Assembly (NCBI GenBank): GCA_009914555.1
Contig: WNDY01000002.1
Location: 1 to 64,000 of the forward strand
Reading direction: 5' to 3'
DNA from: Xylophilus sp.
GTDB taxonomy: Bacteria; Pseudomonadota; Gammaproteobacteria; Burkholderiales; Burkholderiaceae_C
DNA length: 64,000 nt
Shown in pieces: positions 46,558 to 55,946 of this stretch; position 1 is the stretch's first letter; each line of letters starts with the position of its first letter. The position numbers and the translations under genes were made by a program. The notes under the pieces are model-generated. The model worked only from the letters and a program-made list of their open reading frames with translations. It made no database searches and was not told the DNA's origin.

Positions 46558-49500
46558 ATGCTGAACCGTATCGCCTTCGATAGCGCCGTGGGAAAAGGCG
46601 GCGTGCTGGCGCGCCTGAAGCTGGCCGCGCGCGCGAACCAGATCCGCGTCGAACTGGGCGCAGGCCAAACGGCCACGGGGGGGCGCTACCGCCCAGGCTG
46701 AAGCCGCCGCGCCGCCGGATGCCGTCGCCGGCGATGACGCCCCGCCCGCGCCGCGTAACCAGACGGCCCAGTATTACGAGTTCGACCCGAACCGCAAGCC
46801 GGCCCAGCGCAAGAAGGACAACACCGCTGCGATGGCTTTGCTCCGTCGCATCGACGCTGGCGAGGTGGATGCGGCGCGCCTGACGCCGGAAGAAAAGCTG
46901 GTGCTGGCGAAGTATTCCGGCACCGGAGGCGCGCTCATCGGCGCCGACGGCAAGAAGGGCAGCGCCTACGAGTATTACACCCCCAAGCCCATCGCAGAGG
47001 GCGTCTGGGAGCTCATGGGCGAGCTGGGCTTCTCGGGCGGCAAGGTGCTCGACCCGTGCGCTGGCGTGGGCGTCTTCGGCGCGACCGCGCCCCTGTCTGC
47101 CGCTATCGATGCGGTGGAGCTGAATGAAACGTCGGGCCGCATCAACGGCCTGGTGAATGACGGCCCCGGCTACACCGCGACGGTTTCCCCGTTCGAGAAG
47201 GTGGCCGCAGCCACGCCGGACGAGCAGTACGACGCGGTGGTGACGAATGTCCCCTTCGGCGGTGTCGCTGACCGCGGCGGGAACCAATTGCTGGACAGCC
47301 GCTACCAGAAGAAACCGCTGCAAAACTACTTCATCCTGCGCTCACTGGAAAAGCTGAAGCCGGGCGGCCTGGCCGTGTTCATCACGCCGCCGCGCTGCGT
47401 CTCCGGCAAGGGCGGAAAAGAAGAAGAGTTGCGCGTCAAGGCCAGCTACGTGGCCGAGTTCTTGGGCGCCTACCGGCTCCCCAATGCCGTATTCGGCACG
47501 GCCAGCGCGGGCACCATGACGGACGTGATCGCGTTCCGTAAATACAGCCGCGACACCCTGGACAAAATCGCCGAGCTGCTCGAGCAGTCCCCCAAGGTGC
47601 TGATCGAGGCGAACGTGCAGTGGCAGCCCTTCATCGAGGGCCGCTACTTCGACGGCGAGGGCAAGCGGTTCGTGCTGGGCGAGTTCGTTCGCAAAGACCC
47701 GGCCAAGTTCCGCGACGTGGATCGCGTCATCACCAAGGCCCCCATCAGCGAAATCGCGCGGATGCTCAAACGCTTCCCCGATTCGCGCGTGAATTGGGAC
47801 GTGCTGGGCGAGGCTGAAACCACGCCCATCATCTACCGCGACGGCGACACCATCACCCAGGCCGGGCAGACCCTGCAAATGCAGGACGGCCGCTGGGTTC
47901 CGATGGCGCGCAGCGAGGACAGCGCCAGCATGGCCGACCTCGTGGGCAAGATGCAAGACCCTTACGCCGCCTTCGAGGCTGGCGCCACCTGGCCGGACGC
48001 TGAAAAATGCGTCGATTACATGGTGGAAAACTCGCAGTCGCTGGACATCCCCGACTGGCTGCGCGGCGCAATGGCCGAGATTCGCCGCCTGAAGACCGAC
48101 GGCGACCGCGCCCAGTTCTGGAATGCCGGCATCGTCGGCATGGCTGCCGCCCAGGTGCTGCAAGAACGTCTTGGCGAGGAAACCGGCGTCAATTTCTTGG
48201 CCGAGTATCCGGCCCTGTCCGACGCCATGCAGCGCGTCGCCGGCGTCGCCAAGAAGCGCCCGTCGGCGCTGGGCGGAAAGCTGCGCGACGGCCTGCTGAC
48301 CATCGGCAACCACTACCAGAAGAAGACCGGATTTTCGGCAGTCTGGCGCGGCGACGTGCAGCAGGCAGCCCCGAGCGTCGAAACCACGGCGGATTCCACC
48401 TTCGCGGGCTTGCGCTACAAGACGAAATCCATCTGGGCCGGGCTGGACGACGCCAAGGCCATCTACGGCGAGGGCTTCGACCCGCACGCCGACCCGGCTT
48501 GGTGCCTGTCGCCGGACGGCAAGAGCGTCACGCGCGCGGACGATTACTACGTGGGCAACTACGCCGACTTCCTGACGCGCGTGGATGCCGACATCGCCAG
48601 CGCGGCCACCGAGGAAGTGCGGGCCAAGCTGCTGCGCCAGAAGATGGACGCCGCCGCCCGCATCGACAAGGTGGATGTGTCGAAGCTGACCTTCAACCTG
48701 TTCAGCCCGCACGTCTCCCTGGAAGAGAAAGCCGACTTCCTGCGCCGCTTCGTGCATCCGTCCGCCGCCGTCATCTACGACGAGCGCACGGGCGAGAAGC
48801 GCGTGGACATCGACGTGCCGGGGAGCAATCTCACCGACCGCGAAAAGCTGCTGAACCGCATCGGCGACTACCTGAAGAACGGCACGATCACCCTGGGCGG
48901 CGTCAAGCTGGGCATGGAGGACGCCAAGGCCCTGCAAGAGCTGCGCCGCATGGTGAATACCGCCAACGAGCAGTTCAACGGCTGGGTGCGCGGCAACCGC
49001 GCCATCGTGGCCCGGCTGGAAGCCATCGCATCCGACCCGGCGAAGCTGCGCTTCCGGCAGGTGGAGGACGAGGCCCCGATGCCGATTCCCGGCATGAACG
49101 CCGACCTGACCCTGCACGGCTACCAGAACGCCTACGTGCGCAAGACCAGCCGCGAGTTCGGCGGCATCAATGGTTTCGGTGTGGGCTTGGGCAAGACCTT
49201 CACGGCGCTGGCCGCGACCCAGTACGCCCAGAGCATCGGCGTCAAGGCCAAGACGGCCTTCGTCGTGCCCAACTCCGTGCTGTCGAACTGGCGCAAGGAA
49301 GCCTCGCGCGCCTATGCCAGCACCGATGATTGCCTGTTCATCGGCCTGCGCGTGGGCAAGGACGGCAAGGCGACCGTCAGTTCGTCCAACTTCGACGCCG
49401 ACCTGACGGCGGTGATGGAGAACCGCCACAGCAAGATTTTTATGACCCTCGAAGCCTTCGAGCGGATCCGTCTGCGCGACGACACCATCAGCGCCTACGA

Positions 49501-52500
49501 GGCGTTCATGCGCCAGGCTGACGCCAGCTTCGCCGAGAGCATGGACAAGAAGGAGGACGAGCGCGCCAAGGGAAAGCAGGCGGGCCTGCTGGCCGTCCTG
49601 TCGGACAAGCGTGGCGGCGCGCCGTACCTCGAAGACATGGGCATCGACAGCGTGGTATTCGACGAGGCCCATGTCTTCAAGAACTCCGCCCAGACGGTGG
49701 ACTTCAAGAGCGCCAAGTTCCTGTCCTTGTCGCCGGCGTCCCGGCGCGGTATCGACGCGCAGGCCAAAGCCTGGTTCATCCGTGGCAAGTCCGAGCGCAA
49801 GGACGGCGTGCTCATGCTGACGGCCACGCCGATCACCAATAGCCCGCTGGAAATGTATGCGATGCTGTCTCTGGCCGCCGGCCACGAGCGCGTCAATGAT
49901 ATGTGCCTGGGCATCCGGGGCGCCGACAACTTCATGGAAATGATGTGCGCCAAGGAGAACCAGGACGACGTGACGATGGACGGCGTGGCGCGCACCACCG
50001 ACGTGTTCGTGGGCCTGAACAACGTGGGCGTGCTGCGCAAGGCCATCGGCGAGGTGGCCACCATCAAGAGCGCCGAGGACGTGGGCGAGCAAATCGTGGT
50101 TCCCGACCGCGAAGAGAAGGCCACGCCGGTAACGTTGCCGCCGGACATCGTGGATCGCCTGAAGCTCTACAAGGGCGCGTTCCGCTGGGCCATCGACCTC
50201 ATTTCCGAGAAGTCGCCGAACCGTGGCGACCAAGCCGCCTACGACCAGGTGGCGGAGCACTTCGGTGAGGAATTGAACCTCATCGGGCACCCCTTCAATC
50301 TCATCAACAAGATGACGCTGCTGATTGCGGATCCCGAGCTCGACCAGCGCGCCACCTTCTACAGCTTCATCCAGACCCAGGCCGCCAAGGCCAAGGACGC
50401 CATCGCCCAGTTCAACGGCAAGAAGTTCATCGAGGAACGCCCCCGGCCCGGCCCCATGACCGACGAGAAGGCCATCGTCGGACACCGCACCATCAAGGAC
50501 GCCGCCGGCCAGGAAACAGAACTGCTGAAGATTCAGGTGCAGGCCAAGGTCATCGACGGAAACCGCGTGGTGATCGACACCATCGACCCCGACACGCAGA
50601 GCGCCTTCGAGGCCATCGCCGAAAAGCTGGGCCTCGACCTCGACGTTTCCGTGCCGCCGAAGCTGGCCGCCATGCTCGAAAACTTCCAGCACGAGCAGGC
50701 CAGCCCGCGCGGCATCGACGAGAACGGCGCTACGGCGTCCATCGTCAAGCAAATCGTGTTCTGCGACATTCTCCCGCTGCACAACAAGATCAAGCGCCTG
50801 CTGACCCGTCGCGCCGGTATCCCGTCCGCTGCTATCGCCGTCATCACGGGCCGCACGAACAACTCGCCCGACGAGATTCTTGCGGTGCAGGACGGCTTCA
50901 ACGCCGCCGGCGAGGACAACAAGTACCAGACCGTCATCGCCAACGAGAAGGCCGAGGTGGGCATCAACCTTCAGAAGGGCACGCAGGCAATCCACCACCT
51001 GACCATCGGCTGGACGCCGGACAGCCTGGAACAGCGCAACGGGCGCGGCGTGCGCCAGGGCAACAAGACCCAGCGCGTGAGCCTCTACTACTACGATGCC
51101 GACGGCACCTTCGACACCAGCAAGCGTTCGATGGTGAACAAGAAGGCGGACTGGATCGGCCAGGTAATGGACGTGAACGGCACCGGCAGCGTGGCCGTCA
51201 CCGGCGGCCTGTCGAAGGAGCAGATGGAAGCCCTGATCGACGTGGTGGGCGACGCCGACGCCATGCGCCGGATGCAGGAAACCATCGCAGTCAAGGAGGC
51301 GCAGGCCCGCGCGGCCAATAACCGCGACCGCCAGATGATTAACCTGGACACCATCCGCAAGCAAAATGCCTTCCTGAACGACAACAAGAGTGCGGACAGC
51401 TTCATCATCCGCAAGGTCATCGGCCTCTGGAAACTGGAACGGCAGGCCGCCACCCTGCGCGACCGCATCAGCAACCCGAAGGCCACGGCTACCGCCGTCG
51501 CCAAGAACGAAAGCCTGCTGGCCGAGCTGACCGCCAGCATGGGCGGCCTGCGCCGGCAGATCGAGGAATCGGCAACCCTGTTCCGCACCGAGTGGCGCGC
51601 CGGCGGCCAGGTGAAGGAAGCGGCCACGCTGGACGCCTTCTTCTCTGCACTGCGCAGCAACCCGAGGAAGCAGAAGGACGACGACATCGAATCCATGCTG
51701 CGGGGCCGCACCTATCCGGCGTTCGCCATCGAGGCGACCGAGGGCGGCCCCATCACCAACGAATGGCAGGCCGAAGTGGATATGGCCCAGTCCATGATCG
51801 CGGAATCCAAGACCAACTTCGCGCGCCAGGCCGAGGAATCCGGCGGTTACCCGGCGGGCGTGGCCGAGGACATCGCCGCCGGCAACGGCATCATCTACAA
51901 CGGGAAGCCGCTGCTGGACGGCACCTTCGTCCGCGTGAAGGGCGGGCTGGCCGTGCTGTCCCTGGTTAAGGGCGTCCCGCGCGCCTTCGGGCGGATGCTC
52001 AACGGCCAGCCGCTGGCGGCCAACACCCAGGACGTGCTCGCCGGCGAGTGGGTCTATCGCGGCACCGCCGACTACGATGCCTGCATCACCGACGCCGCCA
52101 AAATCGAGGACAAGGTGAATGGCGGCGGAACCATTGAAAACGGCTTCAACGAGGTCGTGCCCGAGGTGGCGCAGCGCCGCAAGAGCGAGGCGCTTGTGGC
52201 GTACAACACGCTTGGATACCTGTTGCCGCAGCCATTCTTCCCATACGTCATCGACGCGGAAGAAGCCGGCAAGACGCCGGTCATGCAGCGCATCTTCGAC
52301 AGCCAGAAGGCCATCATCCGGTCGTTCAACAGCGATGGGCATTTCGTGGTGCCGAGCGATACGGCGGTGGAGCGCATCGCCGGCGGCTATGGCAACAGTG
52401 GCGACAAGCGCCGCGCGGCCATGCGCGAGTTCGCCACGGCGAACGGCCTGAAGCTGACCATCGCGGACTTCGACAACTTCGATATGTGGGTGCAGAACGA

Positions 52501-52933
52501 GATCGAGAGCAATGTCTCGCTGGATGCCCTGAAGGCTGCGCTGACCGGGGAGAGCGAGCCGGAAATCATCGAGCAGGCTTCCGCCTTCATGCGCGCGGCG
52601 GCGCCGTGGTTCGACTGGCAGGCGAAGGATCCGGCCAGCGACTATCTGCCGTACCAGTTCAAGTGCGCCATCGAGGAAGCTGTGCGCAAGGTGGTGACGG
52701 GCGGCCAGCCCAAAGGCGACCTGCCGAACGACGTGGTGGGCATCAAGGGCAACACCCGTGCCTGGAAGGAAACCATCAAGCAGTGCGCCGGCGTGGCCGG
52801 GAGCGGCAAATTCAAGTGGGACGGAGACGCCCTGACGTGGAACGTGTATCGTTCGACGTGGGAATACCTCATCAAGACCTACCCGAAGGCGCAGGAACAA
52901 TTGGAGCTCGCCCCCGCCACCCGTGAAATCTGA
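46558..52933 (+). CDS. DarB-like methyltransferase-helicase, 5' end frameshifted in a poly-G run
   Basis: This is a giant antirestriction enzyme. The ATG at 46558 (AAGGGAAGAAAG upstream) reads MLNRIAFDSAVGKGGVLARL and on, but seven G at 46677-46683 shift the frame to a stop at 46701. With six G it would run on to 52933 (about 2124 residues); the uninterrupted frame has its first ATG at 46832. Methyltransferase motifs: LDPCAGVGVFGA and VTNVPFGG. The SNF2-like helicase has FGVGLGKTFTAL (Walker A), VVFDEAHVFKN (DEAH), LTATPITNSPLEM and ERNGRGVRQGNKTQRV. P1 DarB has the same architecture. Confidence 0.8.
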
Positions 52934-52944
52934 AGGGAAACATC

Positions 52945-53358
52945 ATGGCCTATACCGAATACAAGTTCGACAAGAACACCATCAAGGCTCTGGTGACGGA
53001 GCGCGCTGCGGGACTGCGCGCGAACCGGGGTTTCTCGAACCTGCTGGGCTTCGGGCTGGGCGTGGTGGCGGAGCGGTTGCAGAAAGACCCGCGCCGCTAC
53101 CGCGACTATGGCCCGTACTGGTGGGCGCTGAAGGACGAGCTGAAGGCGGGTGGGTTCGATCTGGGCGACCAGAGCGACCCGCTCATCAAGCGGGCCTACC
53201 AGGGCGAAAGCGGCGAGGAAACCCTCATCATGGCCGACGAGTTCCGCGCGGCCTACCTGGCGTCGAACATCATCTACAGCAACCAGTTCCTGCTCGACGC
53301 CGACAGCCCGGACTTCTACACCCTGTTCGACAAGGACATGGAGTTTCCGACGCAGTAA
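52945..53358 (+). CDS. small protein of the dar operon
   Basis: This 137-residue protein lies 12 bp after the DarB-like gene. It is helical (FDKNTIKALVTERAAGLRAN, then RYRDYGPYWWALKDELKAGG), with an acidic end (PDFYTLFDKDMEFPTQ). It could be another virion-internal Dar-system protein, like the small head proteins near P1 dar genes, but that is by position only. Confidence 0.5.
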   Translation: MAYTEYKFDKNTIKALVTERAAGLRANRGFSNLLGFGLGVVAERLQKDPRRYRDYGPYWWALKDELKAGGFDLGDQSDPLIKRAYQGESGEETLIMADEFRAAYLASNIIYSNQFLLDADSPDFYTLFDKDMEFPTQ

Positions 53359-53411
53359 CCCTTCTCATGGCGCGGCGGTTGCCCGCCATTGCGCGTCCTT
53401 TATCGTGAGGC

Positions 53412-53459
53412 GGAAAACAGGCCGATAGTGGCACGGCGGGGCATCCTACCCTTGCCGCA
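53412..53459 (+). promoter_or_regulatory. late promoter 6 (portal), leaderless
   Basis: GGAAAAC (53412-53418) is followed after 28 bp by TACCCT (53447-53452). The predicted start is exactly 53459, the A of the portal ATG, with no Shine-Dalgarno sequence before it. Confidence 0.65.
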
Positions 53460-55036
53460 TGGCCGATATTTCCAACACCCCCGTTCCGCCCAAGCCCGGC
53501 TTCCTGGCCCGGCTTGGCCTGTCCCGCAAGCGGTGGGCATCGTCGCACATCGCGCCGGCGCAGCAGATCACGGCTTCCGATGCCTTCATGTACGGGGCCG
53601 GAACGACCACCATTGCATCGCTTCTGGGTTCCGGCAGCAAGGGCGCGCGGGCGCGGCAAATCATCTACGAAAAGTGGTCGATGATGGAGGGCGACCCCAT
53701 CATTTCGACGGCTCTCATGCTGCTGGTCACTTCGGCCCTTGGTGGGCACGAAACCAACGGCGACCTCGTTTTCGTCGAAAAGAAGTCCGAGACGAAGAAG
53801 GACAAGCGCCTTTCAGCCATCGTCGATGACATCGCCGCCGAGTTGGCGCCGCTCTTCAACAAGACGGCCTTCCAGGCGGCTTACATCGGCGGTGCATTCG
53901 GGGATTCCTACGCGCGCCTCTACACGAACTCGCGCGGCGTGGTGGACATCCACATGGACGAAACGATCCGCCCGCCGATGGTGCAGCCGTTCGAGCGCGG
54001 CAGCCGCACGGTGGGTTTCGCGGTCTATACCGGCGAGAAGGGATTTGAGCGCCTTGACGTGTCACAGATGGCCCGCTTGAAGATGCCGCGTGTCCAGTGG
54101 GTGCCGCAGTACGGCGTCGTCGAAAAGGCGGTGCGCCTGGCAATCTCCGAGGACGACATCGACAGCCTGCCCATCATGCCCAGCATGGTCGGCGGCTCTC
54201 TGCTCTACAGCGCCGAAGGGCCTTACGACAATCTCACGGCGTCCCTGCTGGGCTTGGTCGGGCAGCGGTGGATGGATTCGATTGACGAGCAGATGGTGGC
54301 GGTCAATTTGGAATCCATGAACCTCGATCAGCAACAGCGGTTCGTCGAATCGGTCAAGGCTATGCTCATGGCGTCGAAAGCCTACGCCGAGCAGGCCGTG
54401 AAAACTGGCCGCCCGGTCATGGAGCGGATCCGCCACATCATCCCGGTTTTCAACGAAAAGCAGCTTTCCACGGTGGGGCCGGCGAACGGCGGCGCACCTG
54501 GCCGCGCTGCGACCATCAGCATCGAGGACGTGATGCTGCACGCCCGGATGCTGGCCGGCGCGCTGGGCGTCGATTTGTCCATGCTGGGTTTCGCTGACCA
54601 GCTTTCCGGCGGCTTGGGTGAAGGCGGCTTCTTCCGCGTGTCCGCCCAGGCTGCCGAGCGAGCGCGCATCATCCGCGTGGCGCTGGCCGACTTCTTCAAC
54701 CACGTCATCGACATCCACACCATGCGCCGCTACGGCGTGGTGTTCGACCCAAAGGAACGCCCCTGGACGATCAACTTCTTCGGGTCTATTTCGGCCCTGG
54801 AAGCCGAGAAGCAGCGCACGCGCTCCGATTCGATGAATGCGGGAATGCTGCTGGCCCAGGCCATGCAGATGATGAAGGAGCTGGGCGCGAGCAAGGAGGT
54901 GATGACCGAATTCCTCGTGAAGACCATGATGCTTGACGAAGACCAGGCCAAGCTCTACGCCAGCGTCGTCGATGCGAAGCCGCCCGAGGACGACGGCGGC
55001 ATGGGCGGCGGCGGATTCGGTGGCATGAGGGGCTAA
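53459..55036 (+). CDS. portal protein (T4 gp20-like)
   Basis: This 525-residue protein fits a portal: a helical stem region, GDPIISTALMLLVTSALGGH near the start, and the late segment LGGGLGEGGFFRVSAQAAER, then ARIIRVALADFFNHVIDIHT. The C-terminus is Gly-rich. T4-type phages keep gp20 near the capsid, while here it lies 22 kb downstream in the baseplate region. It forms the dodecameric DNA channel that the terminase docks on. Confidence 0.7.
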   Translation: MADISNTPVPPKPGFLARLGLSRKRWASSHIAPAQQITASDAFMYGAGTTTIASLLGSGSKGARARQIIYEKWSMMEGDPIISTALMLLVTSALGGHETNGDLVFVEKKSETKKDKRLSAIVDDIAAELAPLFNKTAFQAAYIGGAFGDSYARLYTNSRGVVDIHMDETIRPPMVQPFERGSRTVGFAVYTGEKGFERLDVSQMARLKMPRVQWVPQYGVVEKAVRLAISEDDIDSLPIMPSMVGGSLLYSAEGPYDNLTASLLGLVGQRWMDSIDEQMVAVNLESMNLDQQQRFVESVKAMLMASKAYAEQAVKTGRPVMERIRHIIPVFNEKQLSTVGPANGGAPGRAATISIEDVMLHARMLAGALGVDLSMLGFADQLSGGLGEGGFFRVSAQAAERARIIRVALADFFNHVIDIHTMRRYGVVFDPKERPWTINFFGSISALEAEKQRTRSDSMNAGMLLAQAMQMMKELGASKEVMTEFLVKTMMLDEDQAKLYASVVDAKPPEDDGGMGGGGFGGMRG

Positions 55037-55039
55037 CCC

Positions 55040-55945
55040 ATGTCCCTCTACAACAACATCGCGGAGAGCCTTTCCAGCAACGGCCTGTTCGGTTCCATCA
55101 AGTCGGGCCTGAACTCCGTGCTGGGCAGCGCCGGCAGCGCGGCATCCGATGCCTTGGGCGGCGGCAAGCTGGCGAAGACCGTAACCAGCATGGGCCAGAG
55201 CATGGCGTCGAACGCCGCCATGAACCTGGTCAATAAGTACGTCCCGCTTCAGGCCCAGCGCATGATTAACGTGGGCGGTGGCGCCCTGGGCGATGTCCTG
55301 CAAGGCAACTGGGAAGACGCCGGGATGCGCCTGCTGGATTCCGGCCTGCTGAACGACCTGCTGCCCGGCATGGGCGGCGTCGCCTCGCAGACCATGTATT
55401 GGGGCTCGCCCACGCCGCTGTTCGGCGGCATCAGCCCGACCGAGGCGCGCAACATCTACGACGACATGCGCGGCCAGAAGCTGGCGAAGAAGAACCTCTG
55501 GCTGATCGAGGTTTCGAGCCGTCTCAACGGCGATATGTCGCAGCGGTTCAACCTCTTCGCAACCGAGGTCGAATACGAGCCTTTCATCATCGCCGGCGAG
55601 AAGCGCCGCGTCGGCGGTGCCGTCATCGACGCCGTGCAGGGCGCGGAGCCGGTGGAGTTGCGCCTGACGACCATCGACGACCAGCAAGGCACGCTCAAGC
55701 GGTGGTTTGCCGCGCACCACGGCACGGCGGCCGCCCGCGACGGTACGGTGGGAGTGCCGGACAGCTACGCCATCACCATCAAGGTAGTCCATGCCTTCAT
55801 CACCCGTGGCAGCAACCGGGGTGGATACGAGGACATCGGCATGTTCCGCCCGGCCAACATGGCCGTGAGCCTGTCCCGCCGCGAGGACGGGCTGGAAGAG
55901 GTGCAAATGTCCTTCTCCCAACTCGACACCTTTATGAGGCCGTAG
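55040..55945 (+). CDS. tail-tube-initiator/baseplate protein
   Basis: This is a 301-residue protein. The first 120 residues are small-residue-rich and helical (SGLNSVLGSAGSAASDALGG). The second part (LWLIEVSSRLNGDMSQRFNL, FATEVEYEPFIIAGEKRRVG, then ELRLTTIDDQQGTLKRWFAA) has the tube-like fold of proteins such as gp48/gp54 that start tube polymerisation on the baseplate. It lies just before the tape measure gene, which fits. Confidence 0.55.
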   Translation: MSLYNNIAESLSSNGLFGSIKSGLNSVLGSAGSAASDALGGGKLAKTVTSMGQSMASNAAMNLVNKYVPLQAQRMINVGGGALGDVLQGNWEDAGMRLLDSGLLNDLLPGMGGVASQTMYWGSPTPLFGGISPTEARNIYDDMRGQKLAKKNLWLIEVSSRLNGDMSQRFNLFATEVEYEPFIIAGEKRRVGGAVIDAVQGAEPVELRLTTIDDQQGTLKRWFAAHHGTAAARDGTVGVPDSYAITIKVVHAFITRGSNRGGYEDIGMFRPANMAVSLSRREDGLEEVQMSFSQLDTFMRP

Positions 55946-55946
55946 C

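Noticed and set aside
41748..46676. 1642-codon minus-strand frame opposite the DarA-like gene
   Set aside because: It is antisense to a coherent protein with recognisable domains and its composition (His/Gly/Val/Leu/Arg-rich) is that of a shadow frame.
47342..52900. 1852-codon minus-strand frame opposite the DarB-like gene
   Set aside because: Same reasoning; the plus strand has clear methyltransferase and helicase motifs.
53367..53400. Terminator hairpin between the dar operon and portal
   Set aside because: A GC-rich hairpin can be drawn, but alternatives compete and there is no real T-run.
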